Assembly: GCA_017744315.1 (NCBI GenBank)
Contig: JAGIBN010000003.1
Span: forward strand, 434,001-498,000
Source of the DNA: Porphyrobacter sp.
GTDB lineage: Bacteria; Pseudomonadota; Alphaproteobacteria; Sphingomonadales; Sphingomonadaceae
Direction of reading: 5' to 3'
Length of the DNA stretch: 64,000 nucleotides
Shown: in pieces, positions 26,073 to 35,325 of the stretch
How the letters are laid out: every line of letters starts with the position of its first letter
Position numbering within the stretch: the first letter of the stretch is position 1
Notes under the pieces: model-generated
Told to the model about the DNA's origin: nothing
Database searches by the model: none
The model's input: the letters and a program-made list of their open reading frames with translations, nothing else
Made by a program: the position numbers and the translations under genes

Positions 26073-26897
26073 ATGAACCAGCTCACCGCAATTGTAGCCT
26101 GTCCCTTGCAAGTGGAGGTTCCGGCATTCCCCGGAGCCGAACGACAGGTGGAATTTGTCGGCCCGCCCGGAGTTGGGAAGTCCGCCATCTACCATGCCGT
26201 TCGCGAACGCTTAGGCGCGAAGAGTCTCTATCGCACGGCTCAGGAAGGTCGCTTCCTGTCGGCAAAAGCGAGCCTCGAGCATTTAGGCCCGCTACAGCGC
26301 CTCTCCTATCTCTCCGCGTTCCAATTGCCGCGCGCGGGGCACGTCTATGCCCGGCGGCTGGCCGTCACTTCGTCGGAGGACTCCTTTCGCCTGAACTTGC
26401 ACCATCAGGAGGCCTTTCTCGAATGTTGCAGCGAAATGGCTCGAACCGGATTTGGGGATGCCTTTGCCAGATTCGCGAGGCTGCCGATCATGCTCGAGGA
26501 GCTTCGCGACCTGTACCTCTGGCGACGGTTACCACCGGCTGTGCAGATCCTGCAGCCGGACGGTCTGGTCCAGAAGGGCTGGGTCTGCGCGCGCCAGACC
26601 AGGGAAGCGTACTTTTCCTCGGTGCCGAAGCCCGGCGCGGTGGTCCTGGTCGGGGCACGACCCGAGGTCATCCTGGAGCGCCTCCGAACTCGCGGGCGCA
26701 GGATTCACGCGCATCTGGGGCTAAGTGACAGCGAGCTCCTTGCCGCGTCCGTGGAAGCGACCGAGGCCTTCAGGACCGCCGCCCAGGTGCTGCGGCACCG
26801 TGGCGTTCCGGTGCTTGAGGTCGACGGCGAAGGCCCGCTTCATGACTCAGCGGAGTACGTCGCGGAGTTCTTGCGGGACAGGGCGGAGGCAGGCTGA
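26073..26897 (+). CDS. P-loop NTPase/kinase-like protein of unknown function
   Basis: A 274-residue protein with Walker A GPPGVGKS (residues 30-37) after a short N-terminal extension, preceded by VEFVG as in nucleotide and small-molecule kinases. Near residue 195 a second strand VVLVGARPEVILERLRTRGR resembles the region before the lid of deoxynucleoside and thymidylate kinases, with an Arg-rich lid RLRTRGRRIHAHLGLSD. A kinase of a sugar, nucleoside or small molecule is the best guess. Its TGA overlaps the ATG of the methyltransferase as TGATG. GAGGA lies nine bases before the start. Confidence 0.7.
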   Translation: MNQLTAIVACPLQVEVPAFPGAERQVEFVGPPGVGKSAIYHAVRERLGAKSLYRTAQEGRFLSAKASLEHLGPLQRLSYLSAFQLPRAGHVYARRLAVTSSEDSFRLNLHHQEAFLECCSEMARTGFGDAFARFARLPIMLEELRDLYLWRRLPPAVQILQPDGLVQKGWVCARQTREAYFSSVPKPGAVVLVGARPEVILERLRTRGRRIHAHLGLSDSELLAASVEATEAFRTAAQVLRHRGVPVLEVDGEGPLHDSAEYVAEFLRDRAEAG

Positions 26898-27610
26898 TGG
26901 ACTTCCAGGCACTGAGCATCGCGTATACGGGCGCTGCGGCCACGGGATACGATGCACGCCGCGCGCCATCTCAAAAATGGCTGGCGGAAGACAGCATCGT
27001 CCGTGAGCTTCTCCGCGTCCTGCCCGTGGGCGCTTCCGTCCTCGATGTGCCGGTCGGCACCGGGAGGTTTCTCGAGCTCTATCATGAGCGGGGGCTCAAG
27101 GTTACGGGACGCGACATCTCGCCCGACATGTTGAACTCCGCGCGCGAAAAGATTGCTGCGCTGAACGGGCTGGACGGCTCCCTAGAGCTCGCTGACGTCC
27201 GAAACATCCCCGATGCGGACGGGCACTATGATTGCGTCCTGTGCATCCGCTTCCTCAATTGGGTCGATGCGGGTGGCCTGGAGGAAGTCCTGCGCGAACT
27301 TCGCCGGGTTTCGAAACGTTACCTGATTGTGAGCATCCGACACAACGTTCCCACACACGACCTTTTACGTCATGGCCCTAATGGCTTCCGCCGGTTCGCG
27401 ATGCGCCATTTGCTTGGCTTCCGCCGGTGGCTCAGAGACTTGCGCAAGTTCAGGCAACCGAAGGCACCCCGGACGAACGAGCATCAGAAAGCTGTCGTGC
27501 TGCAAACCTTCGACAGGCTGAGGCTCCGGATCGATTCCCAGCAACTCGTCGAACACGGGCGTGATGGAACGGATTTCTACCTTTACCGACTGATCAAGGA
27601 AGAACTCTAG
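26897..27610 (+). CDS. class I SAM-dependent methyltransferase
   Basis: A 237-residue enzyme with methyltransferase motif I VLDVPVGTGRFLELY (48-62), the acidic GRDISPDML loop binding the SAM ribose, and a post-motif DVRNIPDADGHYDCVLCIRFLNW. The C-terminal third is very basic (RHLLGFRRWLRDLRKFRQ), suggesting contact with a membrane or polyanion. The substrate is unknown. It is translationally coupled to the P-loop protein, so both probably modify the same molecule. The closest family is Methyltransf_11/25. Confidence 0.85.
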   Translation: MDFQALSIAYTGAAATGYDARRAPSQKWLAEDSIVRELLRVLPVGASVLDVPVGTGRFLELYHERGLKVTGRDISPDMLNSAREKIAALNGLDGSLELADVRNIPDADGHYDCVLCIRFLNWVDAGGLEEVLRELRRVSKRYLIVSIRHNVPTHDLLRHGPNGFRRFAMRHLLGFRRWLRDLRKFRQPKAPRTNEHQKAVVLQTFDRLRLRIDSQQLVEHGRDGTDFYLYRLIKEEL

Positions 27611-27674
27611 TCGGGTCTGGTGCCGACGATTCTCTGAAAGCAACATAGCAATCCCGAGATCACGCCGCTTCCGC

Positions 27675-28181
27675 CTAGTAACGTCCGCCCCACAGACCCA
27701 TGCCAAGAGCCAGCACGGCCCCGAGGAGCAAAACGCCCGGCACCCATCTGGCCAGGCGCACCTTGGCACCAGATTTCCGTAGTTTGTGAATGTCGAGCGA
27801 AGGCCCTTTCTTGGGAGGTGCGTCGGTCCCCGCCAAACCCGCGGATTTCCCATTCCTCACCCGGCCGGCGGGCTGCCAGTGCCGCGCGGCAACCACCCTG
27901 TCCCAATCAATCGGATCGTCGAACCTCAGGCCCATCTCCGGTCCGCGTTGCCAAATTCCCGCACCGAAAGCTTCGTTGTCCATCCACTTGAGTACGCCGC
28001 CGCTCGCCCGTCCGTCACCGGAAAGGCGGATGCGAGCCCCGCCCTGTGACAGGTTGAGCAACGTAATTCGCTTCTCCCCTTCCGGGGTGGCCAGCGTGGC
28101 GGGCATGTTCAACCGCAGGCGTGAATGCTGGCGGCGCGGGCGGTGGATCTGGGCAGAATTGGGCATGACGCTGACGGGCAT
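27675..28181 (-). CDS. PilZ-domain protein with C-terminal membrane anchor
   Basis: A 168-residue protein. The PilZ core spans about 15-95: R-rich start HRPRRQHSRLRLNM supplies the RxxxR c-di-GMP motif region, and LNLSQGGARIRL matches the (D/N)xSxxG motif. After a polar linker the C-terminus ends in a single hydrophobic helix (about 146-163, VPGVLLLGAVLALGMGL), so it is tail-anchored in the inner membrane. It may report c-di-GMP to envelope machinery. ATG 28166 is an alternative start. It is convergent with the methyltransferase gene. Confidence 0.82.
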   Translation of the reverse strand: MPVSVMPNSAQIHRPRRQHSRLRLNMPATLATPEGEKRITLLNLSQGGARIRLSGDGRASGGVLKWMDNEAFGAGIWQRGPEMGLRFDDPIDWDRVVAARHWQPAGRVRNGKSAGLAGTDAPPKKGPSLDIHKLRKSGAKVRLARWVPGVLLLGAVLALGMGLWGGRY

Positions 28182-28356
28182 ACCCGGAACCCGAGCGGGA
28201 ACTGCAGTTCGGAAATGTACCTAGTCGGCTCCACGCCAGAGGGGAGCCGAAAAGTGTCCAGACGAGGCTGACCCGACTGTCCGCGACGGAGTCAGACCGT
28301 CTCGAACCCCTCAAGAGTGTGACTGGTTAGCCGGCCGACCAGGCCGGAGGCCCTTC

Positions 28357-28770
28357 CTAAGAAGGGATGACCGCCCGTGCAGCCTGGCCGTCGCCTTCCG
28401 GCGCGGCGAGGATCGTGCGGGTCGAGCCGCCCTTGTCCACCGTGTAGGTGTTGGGATCGCCAACCGAGCTGCGAATGCCGGGCTCCGAAGTGCCGGCGCG
28501 GCTGATGGCGTTCGATTCGACCGCGCTACGCTGCGCCGGACCGCCGAACAGCGCTTCGAGCGCCTGCTGCGAGGCCGAGCTTTCGGCCGGGCGCGGGGCG
28601 CCCGGAACCGGCGGGGTCAGCGAGAAGTCGGGCGGGACCACCAGCGGGGCCTGGCGTTGAACGGCGAATTCGTCGGGCCGTTCACGGCTGCCGAGCATGT
28701 CGCCGCTGCTGCACGCGGCAAGCAGGGTCGCGCTGCTGGCGACGAGAACGATCCGGGTGGTCATGCGCAT
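28357..28770 (-). CDS. DUF3035-type lipoprotein downstream of lspA
   Basis: A 137-residue lipoprotein. The signal peptide MRMTTRIVLVASSATLLAAC ends in lipobox LAAC. The mature part has RPDEFAVQRQAPLVVPPDFSL, the DUF3035 signature, and a Pro/Ser-rich middle. ATG 28770 overlaps the lspA stop as TGATG, so it is translated with the signal peptidase that would mature it. It is the last gene of a long leftward operon. Function unknown; probably outer-membrane associated. Confidence 0.88.
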   Translation of the reverse strand: MRMTTRIVLVASSATLLAACSSGDMLGSRERPDEFAVQRQAPLVVPPDFSLTPPVPGAPRPAESSASQQALEALFGGPAQRSAVESNAISRAGTSEPGIRSSVGDPNTYTVDKGGSTRTILAAPEGDGQAARAVIPS

Positions 28771-29321
28771 CAGGAAATCTCCGCGGGTTTGTCCGCCTCT
28801 TGGCCCCCTTGCGAGGCGGCCGGTTTCTCGCGCATGAACAGCGCGCGGGCAAGGATTATCAGCACGCCGATGGTGATTGCGGCATCGGCGATGTTGAAGA
28901 TGAGGAACGGACGAAATTCGCCGATGTGGAAGTCGGCGTAGTCGATCACGTAGCCGAGCTCGATCCGGTCGCGGATATTCCCCATCGCGCCGCCCAGGAT
29001 CAGCGCCAGGCCGGCGATGTCCCACAACTTGCGCTCGCGCAGCATCCACACGAACACGACCACTGCGATCAGCCCAGTCACGCCGACGAGACCCCAGCGC
29101 ATTTCGGGCGAGGTCGCCTCGAACATGCCGAGCGAGACGCCGAAATTCTGCGTCCAGCGCAGATCGAAGAACGGCAGCAGGTCGATCACGCCCACTTCGC
29201 GCAGGTTCCACGGTCCGACGACCCGGCCTTTGACCCACTGGTCGAGGACATAGACCGCGGCCGCGAGCACGAGGCCGATCACGCGGTTACGCCAGGGATT
29301 TGTCTCGTCTTGAGCGGTCAT
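28770..29321 (-). CDS. lspA: lipoprotein signal peptidase (signal peptidase II)
   Basis: A 183-residue inner-membrane aspartyl protease that cleaves prolipoproteins before the lipidated Cys. Four hydrophobic helices are visible. The catalytic aspartates lie in GNIRDRIELGYVIDY and FLIFNIADAAITIG. The usual opening motif LDQWVKGRV is at about 26-34. It overlaps ileS by four bases at its 5' end and the DUF3035 lipoprotein by one base at its 3' end. ileS-lspA linkage is common in proteobacteria. Confidence 0.96.
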   Translation of the reverse strand: MTAQDETNPWRNRVIGLVLAAAVYVLDQWVKGRVVGPWNLREVGVIDLLPFFDLRWTQNFGVSLGMFEATSPEMRWGLVGVTGLIAVVVFVWMLRERKLWDIAGLALILGGAMGNIRDRIELGYVIDYADFHIGEFRPFLIFNIADAAITIGVLIILARALFMREKPAASQGGQEADKPAEIS

Positions 29322-32284
29322 GCGATTGCATCCAGTTGGGCGACGGCATCCTCACAACGATCGCACAGGCCGCCGTCTTCGGTGACTTCGGGCAGGAGCC
29401 GCCAGCAGCGGCCGCACTTGGCGTCGCCGCTCTTGCGGACTGCCACCGCGTCGCCATCGGTCCGGTCGACCGCGGCGCTGATGAACAGTTCGGCGAGGTC
29501 GGCGTCGGAGAAACCTTCGGGAACGAGTTCGCTGGGGACCGTGACTTCGGCCTCCAGGCTCGAACGGACGATCTTGTCACGCCGCAGCGGTTCGATCGCT
29601 TCGGTCACCTGGACGCGCAGGCCGCGCAGTTCGGCCCAGCGGGCGGTATCGGCGCTAACGGCGGGAACCTCCGGCCACACCAGCAGGTGCACGCTGGCGC
29701 TGTCGGGATAGCGGCTCTGCCACACTTCCTCGGCGGTGAAGACCATCACTGGCGCGGCGTAGCGGATCAGCGCCTGGAACAGTGTGTCGAGCACCGTGCG
29801 GTAAGCGCGCCGGTTCAGGTCCGACGGCGCGTCGCAATAGAGCCGGTCCTTGCGGATATCGAAGTAGAACGCCGACAGGTCTTCGTTGCAGAAGTCGATC
29901 AGCGCACGGGTGTAGGTGTTGAAGTCGAAGTCATCGACCGCCTGCTTGAGCTTGGCATCGAGCTCGCCAAGCAGCGCGAGGACATAACGCTCCAGCTCCG
30001 GCATCGCATCGGGGCTGACCCGCTCGCTCTCCGAAAACCCGTCGAGCGCGCCGAGCAGGTAGCGGAAGGTGTTGCGCAGCTTGCGGTACTGGTCGGCCAC
30101 GCCCTTCAGGATCTCGGGCCCGATGCGGTGGTCTTCGGTGTAGTCGACGGACAGCGCCCAGAGCCGGATGATGTCGGCGCCGTAGTCCTTCATCACGTCG
30201 AGCGGGCTGACGGTGTTGCCCTTCGACTTGGACATCTTCTCGCCCTTGGCATCCATCGTGAAGCCATGGGTGAGGACGGCGTTGTAAGGCGCCCGGCCGC
30301 GAGTGCCGCAGCTCTCGAGCAGGCTCGACTGGAACCATCCGCGATGCTGGTCGGAGCCTTCGAGGTAGAGATCGGCCGGCCACTGCAGCTCAGGCCAGCG
30401 GCCCGATTCCAGCACGAAGGCGTGGGTCGATCCGGAATCGAACCAGACGTCGAGAATGTCGGTGATGCGTTCGTAGTCGGCCGCATCGTACGCGTTGCCA
30501 AGCAGCGTCTGCGCGTTGGCATCGGACCAGGCGTCGACGCCCTTTTCGTTCACGGCCGCGACGATGCGGTGGTTGACCTCTGGGTCGACCAGGTAGTCGC
30601 CGGTCTTGCGGTCGACGAACAGCGTGATCGGCACGCCCCAGGCGCGCTGGCGGCTGAGCACCCAGTCGGGCCGGCTTTCGACCATCGAGCCGATCCGGTT
30701 GCGCCCCTTCTCCGGCACGAAGCGTGTCTGATCGAGCGAATCGAGCGCCGCCTGACGCAGCGTCTTCTTCGGCTCCTGAGCCCCGCCTTCGTTTTCCCAA
30801 CGCTGTTCCTGGCGGTTGTCGATGTGCTCGATCACCGGCTTGTCCATCGGCACGAACCACTGCGGCGTGCAGCGGAAGATCACCTTGGCCTTGGAGCGCC
30901 AGCTGTGGGGATAAGAGTGTTGATAGTCGGTGGACGCGCTGAGGAGAGCGCCAACCTCGCGCAAGTCCGTGCAGACCGGGCCTTCGGGCGCGTTGAACTT
31001 GGGATTGATGACCGACATCGAGCGTTCGTCGGTGCGCGGCAGCCACAGCCAATCCTCGCGATAGCGGCCATCGCCCTCGACGATGAACTTGGGCGAGATG
31101 CCGTGCGCCTTGCACAGCTCGAAGTCGTCCTCGCCATGGTCGGGCGCCATGTGGACCAGGCCGGTGCCGCTGTCGGTGGTGACAAAGTCGCCGGGCAGGA
31201 ACGGGCGCGGCTCGGCGTAGAACCCGCCGAGGTGGTGCATCGGGTGGCGCGCGACGGTGCCGGCGAGGTCAGAGCCTTTGAAACTCCACTTCTTGAACAA
31301 GTCCAAGATAGCCGGCGTTTCATCGCAAACGTCTGACCAATCGATCGTCGCGGCCAGCCTCTGCAGTCGAGCAATGAACGACGGCACAAGCGGAGCTGCG
31401 ACAAGCACCTTCCTTCCGATCGGAATGCCTGCCTCGGCCATCCGTTCGTCCGCAATCGTGCTCGCTTCCGCATCACCACCTGGTTCCGCGAACAGGGTGA
31501 AGAGATGGTACTCAATCTCCGGCCCAAAGGCCAAAGCCTGGTTCGCTGGGATCGTCCACGGCGTGGTCGTCCAGATCACCGCATGGGCGCCGACCAGCTC
31601 GGGAATCGGGCTCTCGACGATCTCGAACGCCACGTCGATCTGGGTCGAGGTGATGTCCTCGTACTCGACCTCGGCTTCGGCCAGCGCGGTCTTTTCGACC
31701 GGCGACCACATCACCGGCTTGGCCCCGCGGTAGAGCTGACCGCTCTCGGCGAACTTGAGCAATTCGCGCACGATCGTGGCCTCGGCCTCGAAGTGCATCG
31801 TCAGGTAGGGGTGGTCCCAATCGCCGTTGATGCCGAGGCGCTTGAGCTGCTCGCGCTGGGTATCGACCCAATGCTGGGCATAGGCGCGGCATTCGGCGCG
31901 GAATTCCTCGACCGGGACCTGGTCCTTGTCGAGCTTCTTCTTGCGGTACTGCTCCTCGACCTTCCATTCGATCGGCAGCCCATGGCAGTCCCACCCGGGC
32001 ACATAGGGCGCGTCCTTGCCGAGCAAGGTCTGCGTGCGCACGACCATGTCCTTGAGCACATGGTTCAGCGCGTGGCCGATGTGCATGTCGCCGTTGGCGT
32101 AGGGCGGGCCGTCGTGGAGGATGAACTTGGTCTGCCCGGCGCGGTTCTCGCGCACCTGCTGGTACAGCCCTTCGGACTGCCAGCGCGCAAGGAGGCCCGG
32201 CTCCTTTTGGGGAAGGCCGGCCTTCATCGGGAACTCGGTCTTCGGTAGGAAGACGGTGTCTCTGTAATCGCGTTGTTCGGACAT
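29318..32284 (-). CDS. ileS: isoleucyl-tRNA synthetase
   Basis: A 988-residue class I synthetase. The HIGH motif is in PPYANGDMHIGHALNH, and KMSKS is in GEKMSKSKGN. CP1 editing-domain residues TTTPWTIPANQAL are present. The C-terminus ends in a zinc-binding CGRCW then CDRC pair, marking the bacterial (type 1) enzyme. It is about 50 residues longer than the E. coli protein; much of the excess lies in the CP1 region at about 255-340, where base composition also drops. The gene sits 60 bases after ribF in a leftward operon. Confidence 0.97.
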   Translation of the reverse strand: MSEQRDYRDTVFLPKTEFPMKAGLPQKEPGLLARWQSEGLYQQVRENRAGQTKFILHDGPPYANGDMHIGHALNHVLKDMVVRTQTLLGKDAPYVPGWDCHGLPIEWKVEEQYRKKKLDKDQVPVEEFRAECRAYAQHWVDTQREQLKRLGINGDWDHPYLTMHFEAEATIVRELLKFAESGQLYRGAKPVMWSPVEKTALAEAEVEYEDITSTQIDVAFEIVESPIPELVGAHAVIWTTTPWTIPANQALAFGPEIEYHLFTLFAEPGGDAEASTIADERMAEAGIPIGRKVLVAAPLVPSFIARLQRLAATIDWSDVCDETPAILDLFKKWSFKGSDLAGTVARHPMHHLGGFYAEPRPFLPGDFVTTDSGTGLVHMAPDHGEDDFELCKAHGISPKFIVEGDGRYREDWLWLPRTDERSMSVINPKFNAPEGPVCTDLREVGALLSASTDYQHSYPHSWRSKAKVIFRCTPQWFVPMDKPVIEHIDNRQEQRWENEGGAQEPKKTLRQAALDSLDQTRFVPEKGRNRIGSMVESRPDWVLSRQRAWGVPITLFVDRKTGDYLVDPEVNHRIVAAVNEKGVDAWSDANAQTLLGNAYDAADYERITDILDVWFDSGSTHAFVLESGRWPELQWPADLYLEGSDQHRGWFQSSLLESCGTRGRAPYNAVLTHGFTMDAKGEKMSKSKGNTVSPLDVMKDYGADIIRLWALSVDYTEDHRIGPEILKGVADQYRKLRNTFRYLLGALDGFSESERVSPDAMPELERYVLALLGELDAKLKQAVDDFDFNTYTRALIDFCNEDLSAFYFDIRKDRLYCDAPSDLNRRAYRTVLDTLFQALIRYAAPVMVFTAEEVWQSRYPDSASVHLLVWPEVPAVSADTARWAELRGLRVQVTEAIEPLRRDKIVRSSLEAEVTVPSELVPEGFSDADLAELFISAAVDRTDGDAVAVRKSGDAKCGRCWRLLPEVTEDGGLCDRCEDAVAQLDAIA

Positions 32285-32344
32285 GGAGCGCGGGCCTTAG
32301 CGGGGGCGAGGGCTTCCTGCAATTTGTTCGCGCAGGGAGGGCAG

Positions 32345-33268
32345 CTATCCCAGCAACTCGCCCGCCCGAGCACAGTCTTCGGCCATCTGCGTGATCAGTT
32401 CACCCAGGCTCGCGAACTTCGCCTCGGGGCGCAGGAAATGCTGCAAGCTAACCTCGATCTCGCGGCCATAGAGATCGCCGTCGAAATCGAAGAAATAGGG
32501 CTCAAGCAGTTCCTTCGGCGGATCGAAGGTCGGCCGGATGCCGAGATTCGCCGCACCCCGCAGCGTCTCCCCGGTGTCGAGGATGCGCCCCGTTACCGCG
32601 TAGATGCCGTAACGCGGCCGCAGGTATGGCCCGAGGTCGACGTTGGCCGTCGGATAGCCGATCTCCCGGCCGCGCTTGTCGCCATGCTGGACCGTGCCGC
32701 GGATCGCGAAAGGCCGGGTCATCAGCCGCGTCGCGGTCTCGCAGTCGCCGGCCTTGAGCGCGTCGCGGATGCGGCTGGAGGAGACGGCAACGCCTCCCTC
32801 CAGCACCGGCCCGATCGCGCGCGCCTGGATGCCGCAACGGGCGCCTTCGCTTTCGAGCAGCGCCAGGTTGCCGCCGCGGCCCTGGCCGAACGTGAAGTCC
32901 TCCCCGGTGACGACGCCGGTGCAGCCGAGCTGCCGCGCCAGTAAATCGCCGATGAAGGCCTCGGCAGGCATGGCGGCGAGATCGTCATCGAAGTCGAACA
33001 CCATCATCGCGTCCGCTCCGGCGGCCATGAACAGCTCTTCGCGCTGGTCGAGCGTGGTCAGGCGGAAGGGCGGGACGTGCGGGGCGAAGTGGCGCACCGG
33101 GTGGGGGTCGAACGTGGCAACGATCGCTGGCCGCCCTTCAGAGCGTGCCCACTCGACCGTTTCAGCCACGACGCGCTGGTGGCCCAGGTGAAAGCCATCG
33201 AAATTGCCGAGCGCGATAATTCCGCCGCGCAGATGCTCCGGGATCGTATCACGATGGCCGAAGCGCAT
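32345..33268 (-). CDS. ribF: bifunctional riboflavin kinase / FAD synthetase
   Basis: A 307-residue enzyme that makes FMN and then FAD. The N-terminal adenylyltransferase domain (about 1-175) opens with LGNFDGFHLGHQRVV (HxGH motif) and has VTGEDFTFGQGRGG. The C-terminal flavokinase domain has REIGYPTANVDL, the PTAN motif that binds metal and ATP. It is the usual gene upstream of ileS. The start overlaps the folA stop by one base (TGATG). Confidence 0.95.
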   Translation of the reverse strand: MRFGHRDTIPEHLRGGIIALGNFDGFHLGHQRVVAETVEWARSEGRPAIVATFDPHPVRHFAPHVPPFRLTTLDQREELFMAAGADAMMVFDFDDDLAAMPAEAFIGDLLARQLGCTGVVTGEDFTFGQGRGGNLALLESEGARCGIQARAIGPVLEGGVAVSSSRIRDALKAGDCETATRLMTRPFAIRGTVQHGDKRGREIGYPTANVDLGPYLRPRYGIYAVTGRILDTGETLRGAANLGIRPTFDPPKELLEPYFFDFDGDLYGREIEVSLQHFLRPEAKFASLGELITQMAEDCARAGELLG

Positions 33269-33759
33269 CAGTGAGCGCGCTCCAGCGTCACGAAGGCATA
33301 GGCAGGGTCATTGCCCTCTGCGGTGTATTTCACCCGCGCGGTTTCGCGCCAGGTGCGCGGATCGGGGGTCGCCATGTAGACGTCGCCCTGGGTGTTCTCG
33401 AAGATCTCGGTGATCTCGAGCTTGGTGGCGAGCGGCATGAACAGCTCGAAGATGTCCGCTCCGCCGATCACCGCGATGTCGCCGGAGCCAGCCAACTCCA
33501 GCGCCTCATCCACCGAGTGCACGACTTCGGCGCCCTTGGCGCTCCAGCCCTTCTGCCGGGTCAGCACGATGTGCCGCCGTCCGGGCAGCAGGCCGGGCAG
33601 GCTGTCGAAGGTCTTGCGGCCCATGATCATCGGCTTACCCATGGTCAGGCGCTTGAAGCGCTTGAGATCGGCGCTGATCTTCCACGGCACGTCGTTGTCG
33701 CGGCCAATGGTGCCGTCGAGCGCCCGCGCCACGATGAAGAGGATTTCGCGCTTCGCCAT
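33268..33759 (-). CDS. folA: dihydrofolate reductase
   Basis: A 163-residue NADPH-dependent enzyme reducing dihydrofolate to tetrahydrofolate. The N-terminus shows ALDGTIGRDNDVPWKISADLKRFKR (split here; the W and acidic side chain that contact substrate are in VPWKISADL). KPMIMGRKTFDSL binds NADPH, and AVIGGADIFELFMP is the C-terminal GG motif. Length is normal. It sits between purK and ribF with one-base overlaps at both ends, so it belongs to a folate/purine/flavin operon. Confidence 0.95.
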   Translation of the reverse strand: MAKREILFIVARALDGTIGRDNDVPWKISADLKRFKRLTMGKPMIMGRKTFDSLPGLLPGRRHIVLTRQKGWSAKGAEVVHSVDEALELAGSGDIAVIGGADIFELFMPLATKLEITEIFENTQGDVYMATPDPRTWRETARVKYTAEGNDPAYAFVTLERAH

Positions 33760-34811
33760 CAGCCCAGTTTCGTCACGTGGCCCATCTTGCGGCCAGGGCG
33801 AGCTTCGCTCTTGCCGTAGAGGTGGACGTGGTTGCGGGTGTCGGACAGCAGCTTGCCGATACCGCCTTCAATTTCGCCAATCAGGTTGGTCATGCCGATC
33901 TTCGGCCACATCGTCGAGGTATCGCCCAGCGGAAGGCCGAGGATCGCGCGGACATGGTTCTCGAACTGGCTGGTGACCGCACCCTCGATGGTCCAGTGGC
34001 CCGAGTTGTGGACCCGCGGGGCCATCTCGTTGAACACCGGTCCATCGGCGGTGGCGAAGAATTCGAGAGTGAGCACGCCGACATAAGCCAGCGCCTCTGC
34101 CACGCGATAAGCGAGCTTGCGTGCCTCGGCCACTTGCTCGGCGATGATCGGCGCGGCGGGCAGAGATGATGTCGCCAGGATGCCGTTCTCGTGCACATTC
34201 TGCGCCGAGTCCCAGAAGCGCACTTCGCCATCGAGCCCGCGCACGAGGATGACCGAGAATTCGGCCTCGAAGCGCACGAAGCCTTCGTAGATCAGGCCCG
34301 GTCCGGGGAGGCGCAGAGCGGCGCCGTCCTGGGCGGAGGCGATGCGCCACTGGCCCTTGCCGTCGTAGCCATCGCGGCGGGTCTTGAGGATGCCGGGCGC
34401 GCCGATCTTGGCGATCGCTTCGGCGAGGTCGGCCTCGTTGTCGACCGATGCGTAGGGTGCAGGACGGCCGCCAAGCTCTTCGACGAAGCGCTTCTCGGTC
34501 AGGCGGTCCTGCGCGATCTCAAGCGCGCGAGTGCCGGGCGCGCGGAGCGAGGCGGGGATGGCGTTGACCGCTTCCACCGGAACATTCTCGAACTCGTAGG
34601 TCACCACGGCGCAGTCGCGCGCCAACGTGCTCAGAGCTTCGCGATCGTCCCAGCCGGCGCAAGTGAAACGCGCGCTGACTTCGGCAGCCACGCTCTCCTC
34701 TTCGGGGGCGTAGATGTGGCTCGAATAGCCGAGCTGGGCTGCGGCCATGGCGATCATCCGGCCAAGCTGGCCGCCGCCGAGAATACCAATGGTGGCGCCG
34801 GGCTGGATCAC
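33759..34811 (-). CDS. purK: N5-carboxyaminoimidazole ribonucleotide synthase
   Basis: A 350-residue ATP-grasp enzyme that joins bicarbonate to AIR in purine synthesis. Features are the N-terminal IGILGGGQLGRMIAMAAAQ dinucleotide-like motif, KTRRDGYDGKGQW in the ATP-grasp lid, and EMAPRVHNSGHWTIEGA near the active site. It has the C-terminal segment VHLYGKSEARPGRKMGHV. It follows purE by 15 bases and overlaps folA by one base. Confidence 0.95.
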   Translation of the reverse strand: MIQPGATIGILGGGQLGRMIAMAAAQLGYSSHIYAPEEESVAAEVSARFTCAGWDDREALSTLARDCAVVTYEFENVPVEAVNAIPASLRAPGTRALEIAQDRLTEKRFVEELGGRPAPYASVDNEADLAEAIAKIGAPGILKTRRDGYDGKGQWRIASAQDGAALRLPGPGLIYEGFVRFEAEFSVILVRGLDGEVRFWDSAQNVHENGILATSSLPAAPIIAEQVAEARKLAYRVAEALAYVGVLTLEFFATADGPVFNEMAPRVHNSGHWTIEGAVTSQFENHVRAILGLPLGDTSTMWPKIGMTNLIGEIEGGIGKLLSDTRNHVHLYGKSEARPGRKMGHVTKLG

Positions 34812-34826
34812 TTTGCGTTCACCCGC

Positions 34827-35324
34827 TCAGGCGTCGGCCGGCTTTTCGGCCACCGCATCGGTCTGAGCCGCGCGCCATGCCTGAAGCTTTTCGGAGAGTC
34901 CGGCGTCCGACAGGGCAAGCACCGCCGCGGCCAGCAGGCCGGCATTGGTCGCTCCGGCATCGCCGATCGCAAGCGTGCCGACCGGAATCCCCGCAGGCAT
35001 CTGCACGATCGAGAGCAGGCTGTCCTTGCCCGAAAGCGCCTTGGACATGACCGGCACGCCGAGCACCGGCAAGTGCGTCATGCTGGCGACCATGCCCGGC
35101 AAGTGCGCCGCGCCGCCAGCACCGGCGATGATGACCTGGAAGCCTTCGGTGGCCGCGCCCTTGGCGAATTCCACCAGCCGCTCAGGCGTGCGGTGGGCGG
35201 AGACGATCCGCGCTTCGTAGGCGACCCCGAGCTGGTCGAGCACTTTCGCGGCATTGCCCATGGTTGGCCAGTCGGACTGGCTGCCCATGACGATGGCGAC
35301 TCTCGGAGCTTGCGCTCCCCCCAT
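34827..35324 (-). CDS. purE: N5-carboxyaminoimidazole ribonucleotide mutase
   Basis: A 165-residue mutase that converts N5-CAIR to CAIR. It shows the class I PurE signature [12 protein letters not shown] near the N-terminus, then [14 protein letters not shown] with the catalytic His, [14 protein letters not shown] and [20 protein letters not shown]. Its start is one base past the gpmA stop; purK follows on the same strand. Confidence 0.96.
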   Translation of the reverse strand: MGGAQAPRVAIVMGSQSDWPTMGNAAKVLDQLGVAYEARIVSAHRTPERLVEFAKGAATEGFQVIIAGAGGAAHLPGMVASMTHLPVLGVPVMSKALSGKDSLLSIVQMPAGIPVGTLAIGDAGATNAGLLAAAVLALSDAGLSEKLQAWRAAQTDAVAEKPADA

Positions 35325-35325
35325 T

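Noticed and set aside
25691..27610. The P-loop gene plus methyltransferase as a RiPP or lasso-peptide cluster
   Set aside because: No precursor with a leader/core pattern, no B/C processing proteins, and the P-loop protein lacks HPr-kinase features.
29300..31336. Plus-strand frame of 678 codons opposite ileS
   Set aside because: ileS on the other strand has all class I synthetase motifs; the plus frame is a composition artefact.
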